Shown here: positions 41,949 to 50,684 of the stretch, one piece after another
Numbering within the stretch: position 1 is the stretch's first letter
How the letters are laid out: the number at the start of each line of letters is the position of its first letter
Assembly (NCBI RefSeq): GCF_031457805.1
Contig: NZ_JAVDXI010000001.1
Location: 868,001 to 932,000 of the forward strand
Length of the DNA: 64,000 nt
Source of the DNA: Caulobacter sp031457805
GTDB taxonomy: Bacteria > Pseudomonadota > Alphaproteobacteria > Caulobacterales > Caulobacteraceae
Direction of reading: 5' to 3'
Notes under the pieces: generated by a model
Database searches by the model: none
The model's input: the letters and a program-made list of their open reading frames with translations, nothing else
What the model was told of the DNA's origin: nothing
Program-made: the position numbers and the translations under genes

Positions 41949-42398
41949 TTACTTCGGAAAGATGCGATGCAGCACGCGATCGCCCGGCAGGATGCCCAGC
42001 TGCGCGGCGCGACCGCCCGCGATTTCCAGCACGCCCAGCACAGGACCACCCGACGCCAGGGGGGTGAGGTCGTGAGGGCGCGCGTTGCGAGCGATGGACA
42101 GAACCCGGCCATCGGCCTGGATGTAGAGGATATCCAGGGGGATAAGCGTGTTCTTCATCCAGTAAGCGACCGGTTGCGGGCGCTTGTAAGTGAAGAGCAT
42201 GCCGCGATCAGGCGCGAGCGACTTACGGAACATAAGGCCCCGCTCCTGCTCTGCCTTTGTCGCAGCGATCTCGACCTGAAACCGCGTGCGCCCGCGGCTC
42301 GTAATGATCTCGACGGTCTCCAGCTTGCTCGCGGCGAACGCCGACCCGCCGCTGGCGACGAGCGCGGCCCCGGTCAAGAAGGTCCGCCTATGGATCAT
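41949..42398 (-). CDS. DUF192-family exported protein, 149 aa
   Basis: The N-terminus MIHRRTFLTGAALVASGGS with FAAS at the cleavage site is a twin-arginine-like signal peptide. The mature part is a DUF192 domain: ATKAEQERGLMFRKSLAPDR, then GMLFTYKRPQPVAYWMKNT and IPLDILYIQADGRVLSI. The family is widespread and has no settled function. The frame is open further upstream to 42638 across the cold-shock gene; the ATG at 42398 was chosen because it begins the signal peptide. Confidence 0.85.
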   Translation of the reverse strand: MIHRRTFLTGAALVASGGSAFAASKLETVEIITSRGRTRFQVEIAATKAEQERGLMFRKSLAPDRGMLFTYKRPQPVAYWMKNTLIPLDILYIQADGRVLSIARNARPHDLTPLASGGPVLGVLEIAGGRAAQLGILPGDRVLHRIFPK

Positions 42399-42471
42399 CG
42401 ACTCGGTCACACATCGCCTCACGGAAAGCCAGCCTCTCGCGAGGTTAGCTTTCCGAGACGAACGGGGAAAG

Positions 42472-43062
42472 TCAGGTGTCGCCCGCAGTGATCTCGGCGA
42501 CGACCAGCCCCTTGGGGCCGCGCGCGAACCGCACCAGAACGTCATCACCCGGCTGCAGATCCTCAAGACCGCCGCGTCGCAGCGTCTCGATATGCACGAA
42601 GATATCGCCGGGTTCAGCGTCCCGGATGACGAAGCCATAGCCCTTGGTGCGGTTGAACCACTTCACCTTGGCGTGCTCGGCGGGACCTTCCGGCGCCAGA
42701 GCGCCGCGACCGTGGCCGTCACGGAGACCATCCCGTCTTACGGGATTTTCGGCGAACGTGCGCCTCTGACGCTCCAACGGCGACGGGGCGCTGCTCTCGT
42801 CGAGATTCACGACCTCGCTGACCTGCCAGCCTTTCGGCCGACGAACGACATCGCACACGATTACGGCGCCTTCCATGGCGGTTTCGCGTCCGCAATTGCG
42901 CAGCGACGTCACATGCAGAAGCACGTCCTTGAGCCCGGTCTGCCCGGGGTCATCCGGTACGATGAACCCGTAGCCTTTGCCGGCGTCGAACCACTTCACC
43001 TTGCCGCAGATGCGCACGAACTCTTCGTGCGCCGCAGCGTCCTCAAAATCGTAACCAGACAT
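42472..43062 (-). CDS. Double cold-shock-domain protein, 196 aa
   Basis: Two CSD copies in one chain. The first has GKVKWFDAGKGYGFIVPDD (about residues 19-37) and DVLLHVTSLRNCG; the second has AKVKWFNRTKGYGFVIRD and DIFVHIETLRRGG. A basic, probably disordered linker of about 45 residues separates them. RNA-binding RNP1 and RNP2 aromatic residues are present in both. Caulobacter is known to have two-domain CSPs (cspC/cspD type). ATG 43062 has GAGGGGTGGG before it. Confidence 0.9.
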   Translation of the reverse strand: MSGYDFEDAAAHEEFVRICGKVKWFDAGKGYGFIVPDDPGQTGLKDVLLHVTSLRNCGRETAMEGAVIVCDVVRRPKGWQVSEVVNLDESSAPSPLERQRRTFAENPVRRDGLRDGHGRGALAPEGPAEHAKVKWFNRTKGYGFVIRDAEPGDIFVHIETLRRGGLEDLQPGDDVLVRFARGPKGLVVAEITAGDT

Positions 43063-43234
43063 CCCACCCCTCTGGCTTGCCCAATCAGCCCATCGGAGCA
43101 AGCACTACAAGAACAGTGTTCTCGCGTGAGGAGAGCCGTCAATGGCGGAATCGCGCGAAAATCGCGCGAAAGCACGCTCCGCGACATTTCGTCGCAGCCA
43201 CAATGTAGAAACAATTCTGAAATACAGCCGAAGA

Positions 43235-43309
43235 TGGCAGTCCCTAGGGGAGTCGAACCCCTCTCTCCAGATTGAAAATCTGGCGTCCTAACCGATAGAC
43301 GAAGGGACC
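43235..43309 (-). tRNA. tRNA-Glu (TTC), copy 1
   Basis: 75-nt cloverleaf with encoded CCA. Acceptor GGTCCCT pairs with AGGGACT (G-U at the first pair). Anticodon loop TTTTCAA reads TTC. Identical to the second copy 120 bp away. Confidence 0.94.
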
Positions 43310-43354
43310 ACATCACCGCCGAAGCGGAACATAGCCGATATATGGCCTCGCGGG

Positions 43355-43429
43355 TGGCAGTCCCTAGGGGAGTCGAACCCCTCTCTCCAGATTGAAAATC
43401 TGGCGTCCTAACCGATAGACGAAGGGACC
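43355..43429 (-). tRNA. tRNA-Glu (TTC), copy 2
   Basis: Sequence identical to the copy at 43235 over the whole gene plus one flanking base at one end. The 45-bp spacer differs from the other flanks, so only the tRNA itself is duplicated or kept identical. Confidence 0.94.
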
Positions 43430-43545
43430 ACGGCCCCGCGAGGAAGCGGGTGTATAGCCGCACCGTTTGGGGTGCGCAACCCGCTCCAAAGTACTTTTTT
43501 TAGTCCGTACTTTTCCCCGTCCCCACCTTCATGGCGCGTCGCAAG

Positions 43546-45366
43546 TCAGCCCGCGTAGCGCGCTCGGGGATCATGGGCGTCCTCGATCTCGAGCTGCACG
43601 CCATTGCGGCCCATGTAGTCATCGGGCTTGAGCTTGCCGACCACATCCAGCGGACCGTCGCCCGCCAGCAGTCGTTGCCCCAGTGGGGTCTCGGCGCTTC
43701 GCCAGCTGATCGCCTTCAGGCGATCGCCCGTCGGACCAACCAGATCCATCCGGACATGCCCCCCCTTCAGCACGGAGACGCGGTCGGGCCTAACCTGGGT
43801 CAGCGCGAACAAGGGCTCGGGGTTTCCCGGACCGAACGGCGCGAGGCGCTGGAAGTCATCCAGCAGAGCCCGATTCGCCGCTCTCGGCTGAACCAAGGCG
43901 TCGATCTCCACAGCCTCGACGCCAACAGCCTCCATTTCGCCCGCCAAGCGCTCTTCTAGAAAGGCGCGCAACTCAGGAATCATCTCGGGACGGATCGACA
44001 ACCCCGCGGCCATCGCGTGGCCGCCGCCGGCCATGAGAAGGCCCGCCTCGAACGCCGCCTGGATCGCTTTGCCGAGATTGACACCGGGCTGCGAGCGGCC
44101 GGAGCCCTTGCCGACATTGGCCGCGCGATCGATCCCGATCACCACGACGGGCTTGCGATAGCGCTCGCGAAGGCGGCCGGCGACAATGCCGATCACGCCC
44201 GGGTGCCAATTGTCGCCAGCCACCACGATCACCGGCGCGTCGGGGTTGAAATTGCTGCCACGCTCCAGCATCGCCGCTGCTTCTTCGACGACGGCGGCCT
44301 CGACCGCCTTGCGCTCAGTGTTGAGGCTGTCGAGCTCTTCGGCGAGCGCGCGCGCTTCCAGCGGATCATCCGTGGACAGAAGACGCGCACCGAGGTCGGA
44401 TCGCCCCACCCGACCGCCGGCGTTGATGCGGGGGCCAAGGATGAAGCCGGCGGTGAACACCGAAGGATCGCCCGAACCCTTGCCAACCTCGAAGAGCGCC
44501 TTCAGGCCAGGGTTGGCCCAACTCCCCATGGCGCGCAGACCCAGCGACGTTAGCGCGCGGTTGAAGCCAACCAACTGAGTGACGTCGCAGACCTCGCCAA
44601 GCGCGACGAGATCCAGCCATTGGCGTGGATCGGGCTGCGGTCGATCCTCGGTGACCAGGCCCCGTTTACGCGCTTCGCGGTTCAGCGCCGTCAGCAGCAC
44701 GAACGTGACCCCGGCAGCCGCCAGCACGCCCTGCCCGCTTTGGCATCCTGGCCGATTCGGGTTGACTACGGCTGCGGCGGCCGGCGGGTCCTCGCGCATA
44801 AGGTGATGGTCGATCACCACGACCTCGAGCCCGATTTCTCCGGCGCTGGCGATCGCGTCGTAAGCCGCCGCGCCGCAATCGAGAGTGACAACCAGCTCAG
44901 CGCCGCTATCTCGGATTTTGCGGAACGCCGCCGGGCTCGGTCCATAACCCTCGGTCAGGCGGTCTGGAATATAGATCGGCAGCTCAACGCCCATATGGCG
45001 GAACCACCGGACCAACTGCGCGGCGCTGGTGGCCCCGTCGACGTCATAGTCGGCGAACACCATGGTCGGTCGGCCGCGCTCCAGAGCGTCGATCAGGATC
45101 TCGGCCGCCCGGTCCATGTCGGTGAACCGCGATGGATCTGGAAACAGCGCCTTAAGCGTCGGGCGCAGGTAGTGCTCCGCCTGTTCGAGGGTCACGCCCC
45201 GCGACACCAGCGCCCGGGCCAAGGGCTCGATCAGGCCGTGACGTTGCTGGATTTCACGGACAACCGCCATATCCGCCGGCCGCTCGCGCCAGCTGCGACC
45301 GCTCAGCGATCGTTCAACGCCCAAGAAGGCGCTAGGGGGAATAGAGGTGACACCATCGGCGGGCAT
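43546..45366 (-). CDS. recJ: Single-stranded-DNA-specific exonuclease RecJ, 606 aa
   Basis: 5'-3' ssDNA exonuclease of recombination and mismatch repair. DHH phosphoesterase motifs: VFADYDVDGATSAAQL (motif I), VVTLDCGAAAYDAI, VVIDHHLMRED (DHH) and NPNRPGCQSG. The DHHA1 segment is GGGHAMAAGLSI. The C-terminal OB fold follows. Length is near the usual 570-600. The start is ATG 45366. Confidence 0.94.
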   Translation of the reverse strand: MPADGVTSIPPSAFLGVERSLSGRSWRERPADMAVVREIQQRHGLIEPLARALVSRGVTLEQAEHYLRPTLKALFPDPSRFTDMDRAAEILIDALERGRPTMVFADYDVDGATSAAQLVRWFRHMGVELPIYIPDRLTEGYGPSPAAFRKIRDSGAELVVTLDCGAAAYDAIASAGEIGLEVVVIDHHLMREDPPAAAAVVNPNRPGCQSGQGVLAAAGVTFVLLTALNREARKRGLVTEDRPQPDPRQWLDLVALGEVCDVTQLVGFNRALTSLGLRAMGSWANPGLKALFEVGKGSGDPSVFTAGFILGPRINAGGRVGRSDLGARLLSTDDPLEARALAEELDSLNTERKAVEAAVVEEAAAMLERGSNFNPDAPVIVVAGDNWHPGVIGIVAGRLRERYRKPVVVIGIDRAANVGKGSGRSQPGVNLGKAIQAAFEAGLLMAGGGHAMAAGLSIRPEMIPELRAFLEERLAGEMEAVGVEAVEIDALVQPRAANRALLDDFQRLAPFGPGNPEPLFALTQVRPDRVSVLKGGHVRMDLVGPTGDRLKAISWRSAETPLGQRLLAGDGPLDVVGKLKPDDYMGRNGVQLEIEDAHDPRARYAG

Positions 45367-45433
45367 CGGGCGAGCCTAGCTTGTCGCGAGGATTCGAACC
45401 ATGCGGCGCCCGCACGACAGGGCCGGACGTCGG

Positions 45434-46411
45434 TCAGCCGGCCCGCATCTGAGCGCGGATGACTTCGACCTCGTTCGCCGAGCCCAGGATGACGGGCACG
45501 CGCTGGTGAAGCTTGCTCGGCTTGATATCCAGGATTTCGGCCAGGCCTTCGATCGACTTGCCGCCCGCGCGTTCGACCAGCAGACTCATCGGGTTGGCCT
45601 CGTACATGAGGCGAAGCTTGCCCGGTTTGTCCGGCTCACGCGCATCCCAGGGATACATGAAGACCCCGCCGCGCATCATGATCCGGTGGACGTCAGCCAC
45701 CATCGACGCCACCCAGCGCATGTTGAAGTTCTTGCCCCGCGCGCCGTCCTTGCCCTGAACGCAGCCGTCGATGTAGCGGCGCACAGGCGCCGCCCAATGA
45801 CGCTGATTGGACATGTTGATCGCGAACTCGGCCGTGTCCGGCTTGATGACCAAGTCGGGGTGGGTCAGCAACCAACGGCCGTCAGCGCTGAGCGTGAAGC
45901 CGTTCACGCCGCTCGAGAGCGTGACGACCAGCATCGTCTGGGGCCCGTAGACCGCATAGCCCGCCGCGACCTGGTTGCGGCCCGGCTGCAGGAAATCAGC
46001 TTCAGCCGGCGCATGGCCGGCGGGCGCCGGCAAAACCGAGAAGATCGTTCCCACCGAGACGTTGACATCGATATTGCTGGAGCCGTCCAGCGGGTCGAAG
46101 GTGACCAGGTAACCGCCGACACGGCCGGTGGGCTCGACCTCTTCCAGCTCCTCAGAGGCCAGGCCCGCCACGGGACCACAGGCCTTCAGGGCGTCGCTCA
46201 GCATGTCGTTGGTGATGACGTCGAGCTTCTTCTGCTCTTCGTCCTGGACATTGGTGCTGCCCGCAGCGCCCAGACTTCCCGACAGCGCCCCCGACGCCAC
46301 GGTGCGGCTGATCCTCGCGCACGTCTCGGCGATGGCAAGGACCACGTCCTTCAGGGCGGCGTCCGCCGGCTCGGCCGCGAGCCGGGCGGCCAGGTCGACA
46401 AAAGCAGTCAT
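45434..46411 (-). CDS. fbp: Fructose-1,6-bisphosphatase class I, 325 aa
   Basis: Gluconeogenic phosphatase. Metal and substrate motifs: LASEELEEVEPTGR, VTFDPLDGSSNIDVNVSVG, and the C-terminal PMSLLVERAGGKSIEG. ATG 46411 lies behind GAGGACGA; a TTG frame to 46423 was rejected. It directly follows the class II enzyme gene on the same strand, 60 bp apart, which is unusual because most bacteria rely on one class for this step. Confidence 0.93.
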   Translation of the reverse strand: MTAFVDLAARLAAEPADAALKDVVLAIAETCARISRTVASGALSGSLGAAGSTNVQDEEQKKLDVITNDMLSDALKACGPVAGLASEELEEVEPTGRVGGYLVTFDPLDGSSNIDVNVSVGTIFSVLPAPAGHAPAEADFLQPGRNQVAAGYAVYGPQTMLVVTLSSGVNGFTLSADGRWLLTHPDLVIKPDTAEFAINMSNQRHWAAPVRRYIDGCVQGKDGARGKNFNMRWVASMVADVHRIMMRGGVFMYPWDAREPDKPGKLRLMYEANPMSLLVERAGGKSIEGLAEILDIKPSKLHQRVPVILGSANEVEVIRAQMRAG

Positions 46412-46471
46412 TCTCGTCCTCAAACCGAAATCAGGGCGGCCGATCTTGGCGACGGCCGTGACAGGAAGATT

Positions 46472-47425
46472 TCAGACCTTCCGCTTCATGCGAACTTCAC
46501 GGACCGTGCCCGTCGAGGAGTTCATCACCAGCGTATGGGTGTGAACACAGCCGTCGCGATAGACGACGCCGTCCAACAGGCCGCCACGGGTAACGCCTGT
46601 CGCAGCGAAGATCGCCTCGTCACGAACAATCTCGTGGAGGTCGTACTTCTTGTCGAGGTCCGTGACGCCCCAACGCACGGCGCGCGCGCGTTCGTCGGCG
46701 TTGCGGAACAGCAGGCGTCCCTGGAACTGCCCGCCAACGCACTTCAGCGCCGCGCAGGCCAGCACGCCTTCGGGCGCGCCGCCGGAACCGAGATAGAGGT
46801 CGATGCCCGTCGACGGATCCGTCGTGTTGATCACCCCTGCGACATCACCGTCGGTGATCAGGTGGATCCGGGCGCCCGCAGCGCGCACGCCGGCGATGAT
46901 CTCGGCATGGCGCGGTCGGTCGAGAACGCACACGGTGATCTCGGACGGCGCCACGCCTTTGGCGTCGGCCACCGCCTGAATGTTCTCGGCGGGAGAACGA
47001 TCTAGGTCGATTACGCCAGCCGGCAGGCCAGGACCGCAGGCGATCTTGTCCATATAGGTGTCTGGCGCGTTGAGGAGCGTGCCCTTCGGCGCCCAGGCCA
47101 TCACCGTCAGCGCATTGGGCTGGGACTTGGCGGCCAGGGTCGTGCCTTCCAGCGGGTCCAGCGCGATGTCGATGCGTGGGCCCTTCCCCGTGCCCACCTT
47201 CTCGCCGATGTAGAGCATCGGCGCTTCATCGCGCTCGCCTTCGCCGATGACGATCTCGCCATCGATATCCAGTTCGTTGAGGGCGTTGCGCATCGCGTCG
47301 ACCGCAGCCTGATCGGCGGCCATCTCGTCGCCGCGGCCCAGCATCGTCCACGAGGCGATGGCGGCGGCTTCGGCCACGCGAACGGCGTCCAGGACCAGCG
47401 CGCGGTCCAGGGTGTTCGAACTCAT
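46472..47425 (-). CDS. glpX: Fructose-1,6-bisphosphatase class II (GlpX), 317 aa
   Basis: Li+-sensitive phosphatase family unrelated in sequence to class I. Motifs: IVIGEGERDEAPMLYIGE, DIALDPLEGTTLAA and YLGSGGAPEGVLACAAL. In many autotrophic and alphaproteobacterial lineages GlpX may also act on sedoheptulose-1,7-bisphosphate. It sits between homoserine dehydrogenase and the class I enzyme; the three genes are on the same strand with short gaps and may be co-transcribed. Confidence 0.94.
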   Translation of the reverse strand: MSSNTLDRALVLDAVRVAEAAAIASWTMLGRGDEMAADQAAVDAMRNALNELDIDGEIVIGEGERDEAPMLYIGEKVGTGKGPRIDIALDPLEGTTLAAKSQPNALTVMAWAPKGTLLNAPDTYMDKIACGPGLPAGVIDLDRSPAENIQAVADAKGVAPSEITVCVLDRPRHAEIIAGVRAAGARIHLITDGDVAGVINTTDPSTGIDLYLGSGGAPEGVLACAALKCVGGQFQGRLLFRNADERARAVRWGVTDLDKKYDLHEIVRDEAIFAATGVTRGGLLDGVVYRDGCVHTHTLVMNSSTGTVREVRMKRKV

Positions 47426-47499
47426 CCGTTTCTCCCGACCGCCCCGAACGAGGCGGCCTTGTTCCCAATGTCGCCTTCGTCGCCCGATTTTTCGGGTCG

Positions 47500-48789
47500 T
47501 TAGATGCGCGCGACGCGCAGAAGGCGGGGACGCTCTAGCACGGTCTGCAGCTTTTCGATGCGGCTAATCGCGTCCAGGAGGTTCGATTCCGGCGTCGCAT
47601 GGGTAACGAGCACGATCGGCACCCCGCCCGCCCCTTCCACGGGCTTCTGCAGGAAGCTGTCGATCGACACGCCGCATTCGGCCAGGGTTTCCGAGATCGC
47701 CGCGATGACGCCCGGCTGATCCTGCACCATCACGCGCAGATAGGCCTTGCCGACCGCCTTGGACGGATCGATCGATACGAAGGGCTTAAGGTCGCCAGCC
47801 GGCGCCTGGAACACTGGGCGCACCGCCTTGGTCATCACGTCCGCGATATCCGCCGCGACCGCCGCCGCGGTCGGCCCCGCGCCTGCGCCCGGTCCTTGCA
47901 GGAAGATCCGCCCGATGCGCTTGCCCTCGATAAACAGGGCGTTCAGCGCGCCGCCGGCCTGGGCCAGCGGATGATCCAGCGGCACCAGCGAAGGGTGCAC
48001 CTTCACGGCGACGCCGTCTTCGGACTTGGCCGCGCCGGCGATCAGCTTGATCCGGTAGCCCAGATCCTTGGCCAGCTTGATGTCGAGGAGGTCGACTTCG
48101 CTGATGCCCTCGATCTCGGCGGCGGCGAAGTTCGGCGCGCAGCCGAAGGCCAGAGCCGCCAGGATGCTGACCTTGTGTCCGGCGTCGAAACCGCCGACGT
48201 CCATGGTCGGATCAGCCTCGGCGTAACCCAAGCCCTGAGCTTCGCGCAGCACGTCGGCGAACGAGCGACCGGTCTTCTCCATCTCCGACAGGATGAAGTT
48301 GCAGGTGCCGTTGAGGATGCCGGCGACCGAGATGATGTCGTCGCCCACCAGGGCCTCGCGCATCATCTTCACCGCCGGGACGCCGCCCATGACCGCTGCT
48401 TCGAACAGCAGGGGCGTGTTGGTGGCCTCGGCCAGGGCGGCCAGCTCTGAACCGTGCTCGGCGATCAGCGCCTTGTTGGCCGTGACCACCGGCTTGCCGG
48501 CCTTCAGCGCGGTCTCGACGGCGGCCTTGGCCGGACCATCCGAACCGCCGACCAGCTCGACGAAGATGTCGATGTCCGGCGAAGCGGCCAGGGCCACCGG
48601 ATCGTCGAACCAAACGAGATTCGAGATGTCGACCGTGCGCGGCCGCGACTTCGATCGGGCCGACACCGCCGTCACGACCGCCTGGTCACCAGCCGGCGCG
48701 AAGCCGGGCCGTTCCGCCAGGAACTGCAGGAGACCGCCGCCAACCGTGCCCAGGCCGGCGACGCCGATGCGCCAGGTCTTGTTCGTCAT
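47500..48789 (-). CDS. hom: Homoserine dehydrogenase, 429 aa
   Basis: NAD(P)-dependent reduction of aspartate semialdehyde to homoserine for Thr and Met. N-terminal nucleotide motif GVAGLGTVGGGLLQFL. The catalytic region has GILNGTCNFILSEME and ADPTMDVGGFDAGHK. A C-terminal ACT domain (YLRVMVQDQPGVIAAISETL) suggests threonine feedback. Normal length. It is 36 bp behind the aminotransferase gene, a common alphaproteobacterial pair. Confidence 0.95.
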   Translation of the reverse strand: MTNKTWRIGVAGLGTVGGGLLQFLAERPGFAPAGDQAVVTAVSARSKSRPRTVDISNLVWFDDPVALAASPDIDIFVELVGGSDGPAKAAVETALKAGKPVVTANKALIAEHGSELAALAEATNTPLLFEAAVMGGVPAVKMMREALVGDDIISVAGILNGTCNFILSEMEKTGRSFADVLREAQGLGYAEADPTMDVGGFDAGHKVSILAALAFGCAPNFAAAEIEGISEVDLLDIKLAKDLGYRIKLIAGAAKSEDGVAVKVHPSLVPLDHPLAQAGGALNALFIEGKRIGRIFLQGPGAGAGPTAAAVAADIADVMTKAVRPVFQAPAGDLKPFVSIDPSKAVGKAYLRVMVQDQPGVIAAISETLAECGVSIDSFLQKPVEGAGGVPIVLVTHATPESNLLDAISRIEKLQTVLERPRLLRVARI

Positions 48790-48825
48790 CTTCGAATCCT
48801 CGTTACGCCGTCCGACGCAGCCGTC

Positions 48826-50046
48826 TTAGGCCTGTTCCATCTTGTTGTGGGCCTTGGCCAGGATGGAGTCGGCGTTGGCGATGAATTTCTTCACGTTGCG
48901 CGCGGCCTGACGGATCCGGTGCTCGTTCTCGACCAGACCGATCCGCACATAGCCTTCGCCATACTCGCCAAAGCCGATGCCCGGAGCGACGGCGACGCCG
49001 GCCTCCTCGATCAGCAGGCGCGAGAACAGCATCGAGCCGGCCTCGCGATAGGGTTCGGGAATCTTGGCCCAGGCGAACATCGAGGCCGGCGGGTTCGGGA
49101 TGTCCCACCCCGCAGACTTCATGGACTTGATCAGCGTGTCGCGGCGGCTCTTGTAGATTCCTCGGATCTCGTCGACGCAATCCTGCGGACCATTCAGGGC
49201 GGTCGCGGCGGCAACCTGCACGGGCGTGTAGGCGCCATAGTCGAGATAGGACTTCACCCGGGCCAGGGCCGCGCAGATGCGGGCGTTACCGACCACCATG
49301 CCCACCCGCCAGCCGGCCATGGCATAGGTCTTGGACAGCGAATTGACCTCGACGGCGATGTCCTTGGCCCCGTCGACCTGCAGGATCGAAGGCGGCGGAT
49401 TGTTGTCGAAATAGATCTCACCATAGGCGACGTCGCTGATGACCAGCAGGTCGTGCTTCTTCGCCAAGGCGACGGCGTCCTTGTAGAAATCCAGGTCCAC
49501 CCACTGAGCGGTCGGGTTCGACGGGTAGGACAGGATCAGCACGCTGGGCGGCGGCACCGAGTGCTTCACCGCGCGGCTGATGTTGGAGAGGTACTCCTCC
49601 GGCGACAGCGCGGGCACGTGGCGGATGATTCCGCCAGCCATGATGAAACCGAAGGCGTGGATCGGATAGGCCGGGTTCGGGCAGATAATGACATCGCCCG
49701 GCCCCGTCAGCGCTTGGGCCAGGTTGGCGAAGCCTTCTTTGGAGCCCAGCGTGGCGATGACCTCGGTGTCCGGGTTCAGCTTCACACCGAACCGTCGACC
49801 ATAATAGTTGGCCATGGCCTTGCGCAGACCGGGCACGCCCTTCGAGGCGGAGTAACGACCGGCCTTGGGGTCGCGCGCAGTTTCGATCAGCTTATCGACG
49901 ATATGCTGCGGCGTCGGCATGTCGGGATTGCCCATGCCGAAGTCGATGATGTCAGTGCCCTCGGCGCGGAGCCGGGCCTTGATCTTGTTGACCTCCTCGA
50001 AGACGTAAGGCGGGAGGCGGCGGATACGGTGAAAATCGGTGCTCAT
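48826..50046 (-). CDS. Class I/II aminotransferase (alanine/aspartate type), 406 aa
   Basis: Fold-type I PLP aminotransferase close to the AlaA/AlaC and LL-DAP aminotransferase group. The start FHRIRRLPPYVFEEVNKIK and IDFGMGNPDMPTP are characteristic. PLP Lys is in NSLSKTYAMAGWRVG, preceded by SDVAYGEIYF with the cofactor Asp and Tyr. ATG 50046 gives the family-like N-terminus; ATG 50094 is in frame and possible, as neither has a clear SD. Adjacent hom suggests a role in amino acid synthesis from aspartate or pyruvate; the donor and acceptor are not determinable here. Confidence 0.88.
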   Translation of the reverse strand: MSTDFHRIRRLPPYVFEEVNKIKARLRAEGTDIIDFGMGNPDMPTPQHIVDKLIETARDPKAGRYSASKGVPGLRKAMANYYGRRFGVKLNPDTEVIATLGSKEGFANLAQALTGPGDVIICPNPAYPIHAFGFIMAGGIIRHVPALSPEEYLSNISRAVKHSVPPPSVLILSYPSNPTAQWVDLDFYKDAVALAKKHDLLVISDVAYGEIYFDNNPPPSILQVDGAKDIAVEVNSLSKTYAMAGWRVGMVVGNARICAALARVKSYLDYGAYTPVQVAAATALNGPQDCVDEIRGIYKSRRDTLIKSMKSAGWDIPNPPASMFAWAKIPEPYREAGSMLFSRLLIEEAGVAVAPGIGFGEYGEGYVRIGLVENEHRIRQAARNVKKFIANADSILAKAHNKMEQA

Positions 50047-50154
50047 GAGGGCTCTATGCGCCGCTTCGGCGCTTTGGGAGCGAAAGTCGGGCATGGATAG
50101 ACCCCAAGCGGGGCCAAGCCAAGCCAGCTAAAGGAAGATTATGCCTCCGTCGCC

Positions 50155-50595
50155 CTATTGGGGCTGGGACGGAGGCGCGCTAGCTCGGCCGCGGGCTGCG
50201 CGGGCGAAGGCTTCGGTGTTTGCGCGGTCGGCTTCGGTCGGCGCGGCGAGCGCCGGCGGGTTAGCGTCCCGGCGCGCCCTGGCGGCGTACGACTCGGAGT
50301 CCTTGAGCTCCCAAGTGTTCGGCGCGGTCGCCTTGTTCAGCGCCGCGCCCGCGGCTTGCTGCTGCACGACACTGGCCCGAATCTGATCAACCGTCGGCAC
50401 GTCCGTCGGAATAGCGGGGATGTCGGCGAACTTCCGGCGGGGCCCCTTGACCTTAGCTGCCGCTGTCGCGGCCGCCGCGACCGGAGAACTCGGGTCGACC
50501 TGGCCGGATGAGAACGGGCTGGCGCACGCGGTCGCTCCGGCCGCGAAGCCGAGGATCAGACCCATGCGCACGATTTTGCGGGTTTCGCCGTTCAT
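50155..50595 (-). CDS. Probable lipoprotein or secreted protein of unknown function, 146 aa
   Basis: The N-terminus IVRMGLILGFAAGATACASP ends in a lipobox-like ATAC, with Cys about residue 24. The mature part is rich in Ala and Pro and mostly disordered, with a conserved-looking core KFADIPAIPTDVPTVDQIRA. It is divergent from the PHA synthase gene with 89 bp between starts. No family was recognised beyond envelope lipoprotein. Confidence 0.75.
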   Translation of the reverse strand: MNGETRKIVRMGLILGFAAGATACASPFSSGQVDPSSPVAAAATAAAKVKGPRRKFADIPAIPTDVPTVDQIRASVVQQQAAGAALNKATAPNTWELKDSESYAARARRDANPPALAAPTEADRANTEAFARAARGRASAPPSQPQ

Positions 50596-50684
50596 CTTGT
50601 TTCTGGTCTTATGCGATGATCGCGGCGAGTGAAAGGCGTTCAGCGCTTTTCTCGAACCGGCTTTGGACTCGCGGAGGAAACCTC

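Noticed and set aside
43235..43429. Direct repeat resembling a two-unit CRISPR or an attachment site duplication
   Set aside because: The repeat is exactly the tRNA-Glu gene with cloverleaf structure; there is no integrase or array.
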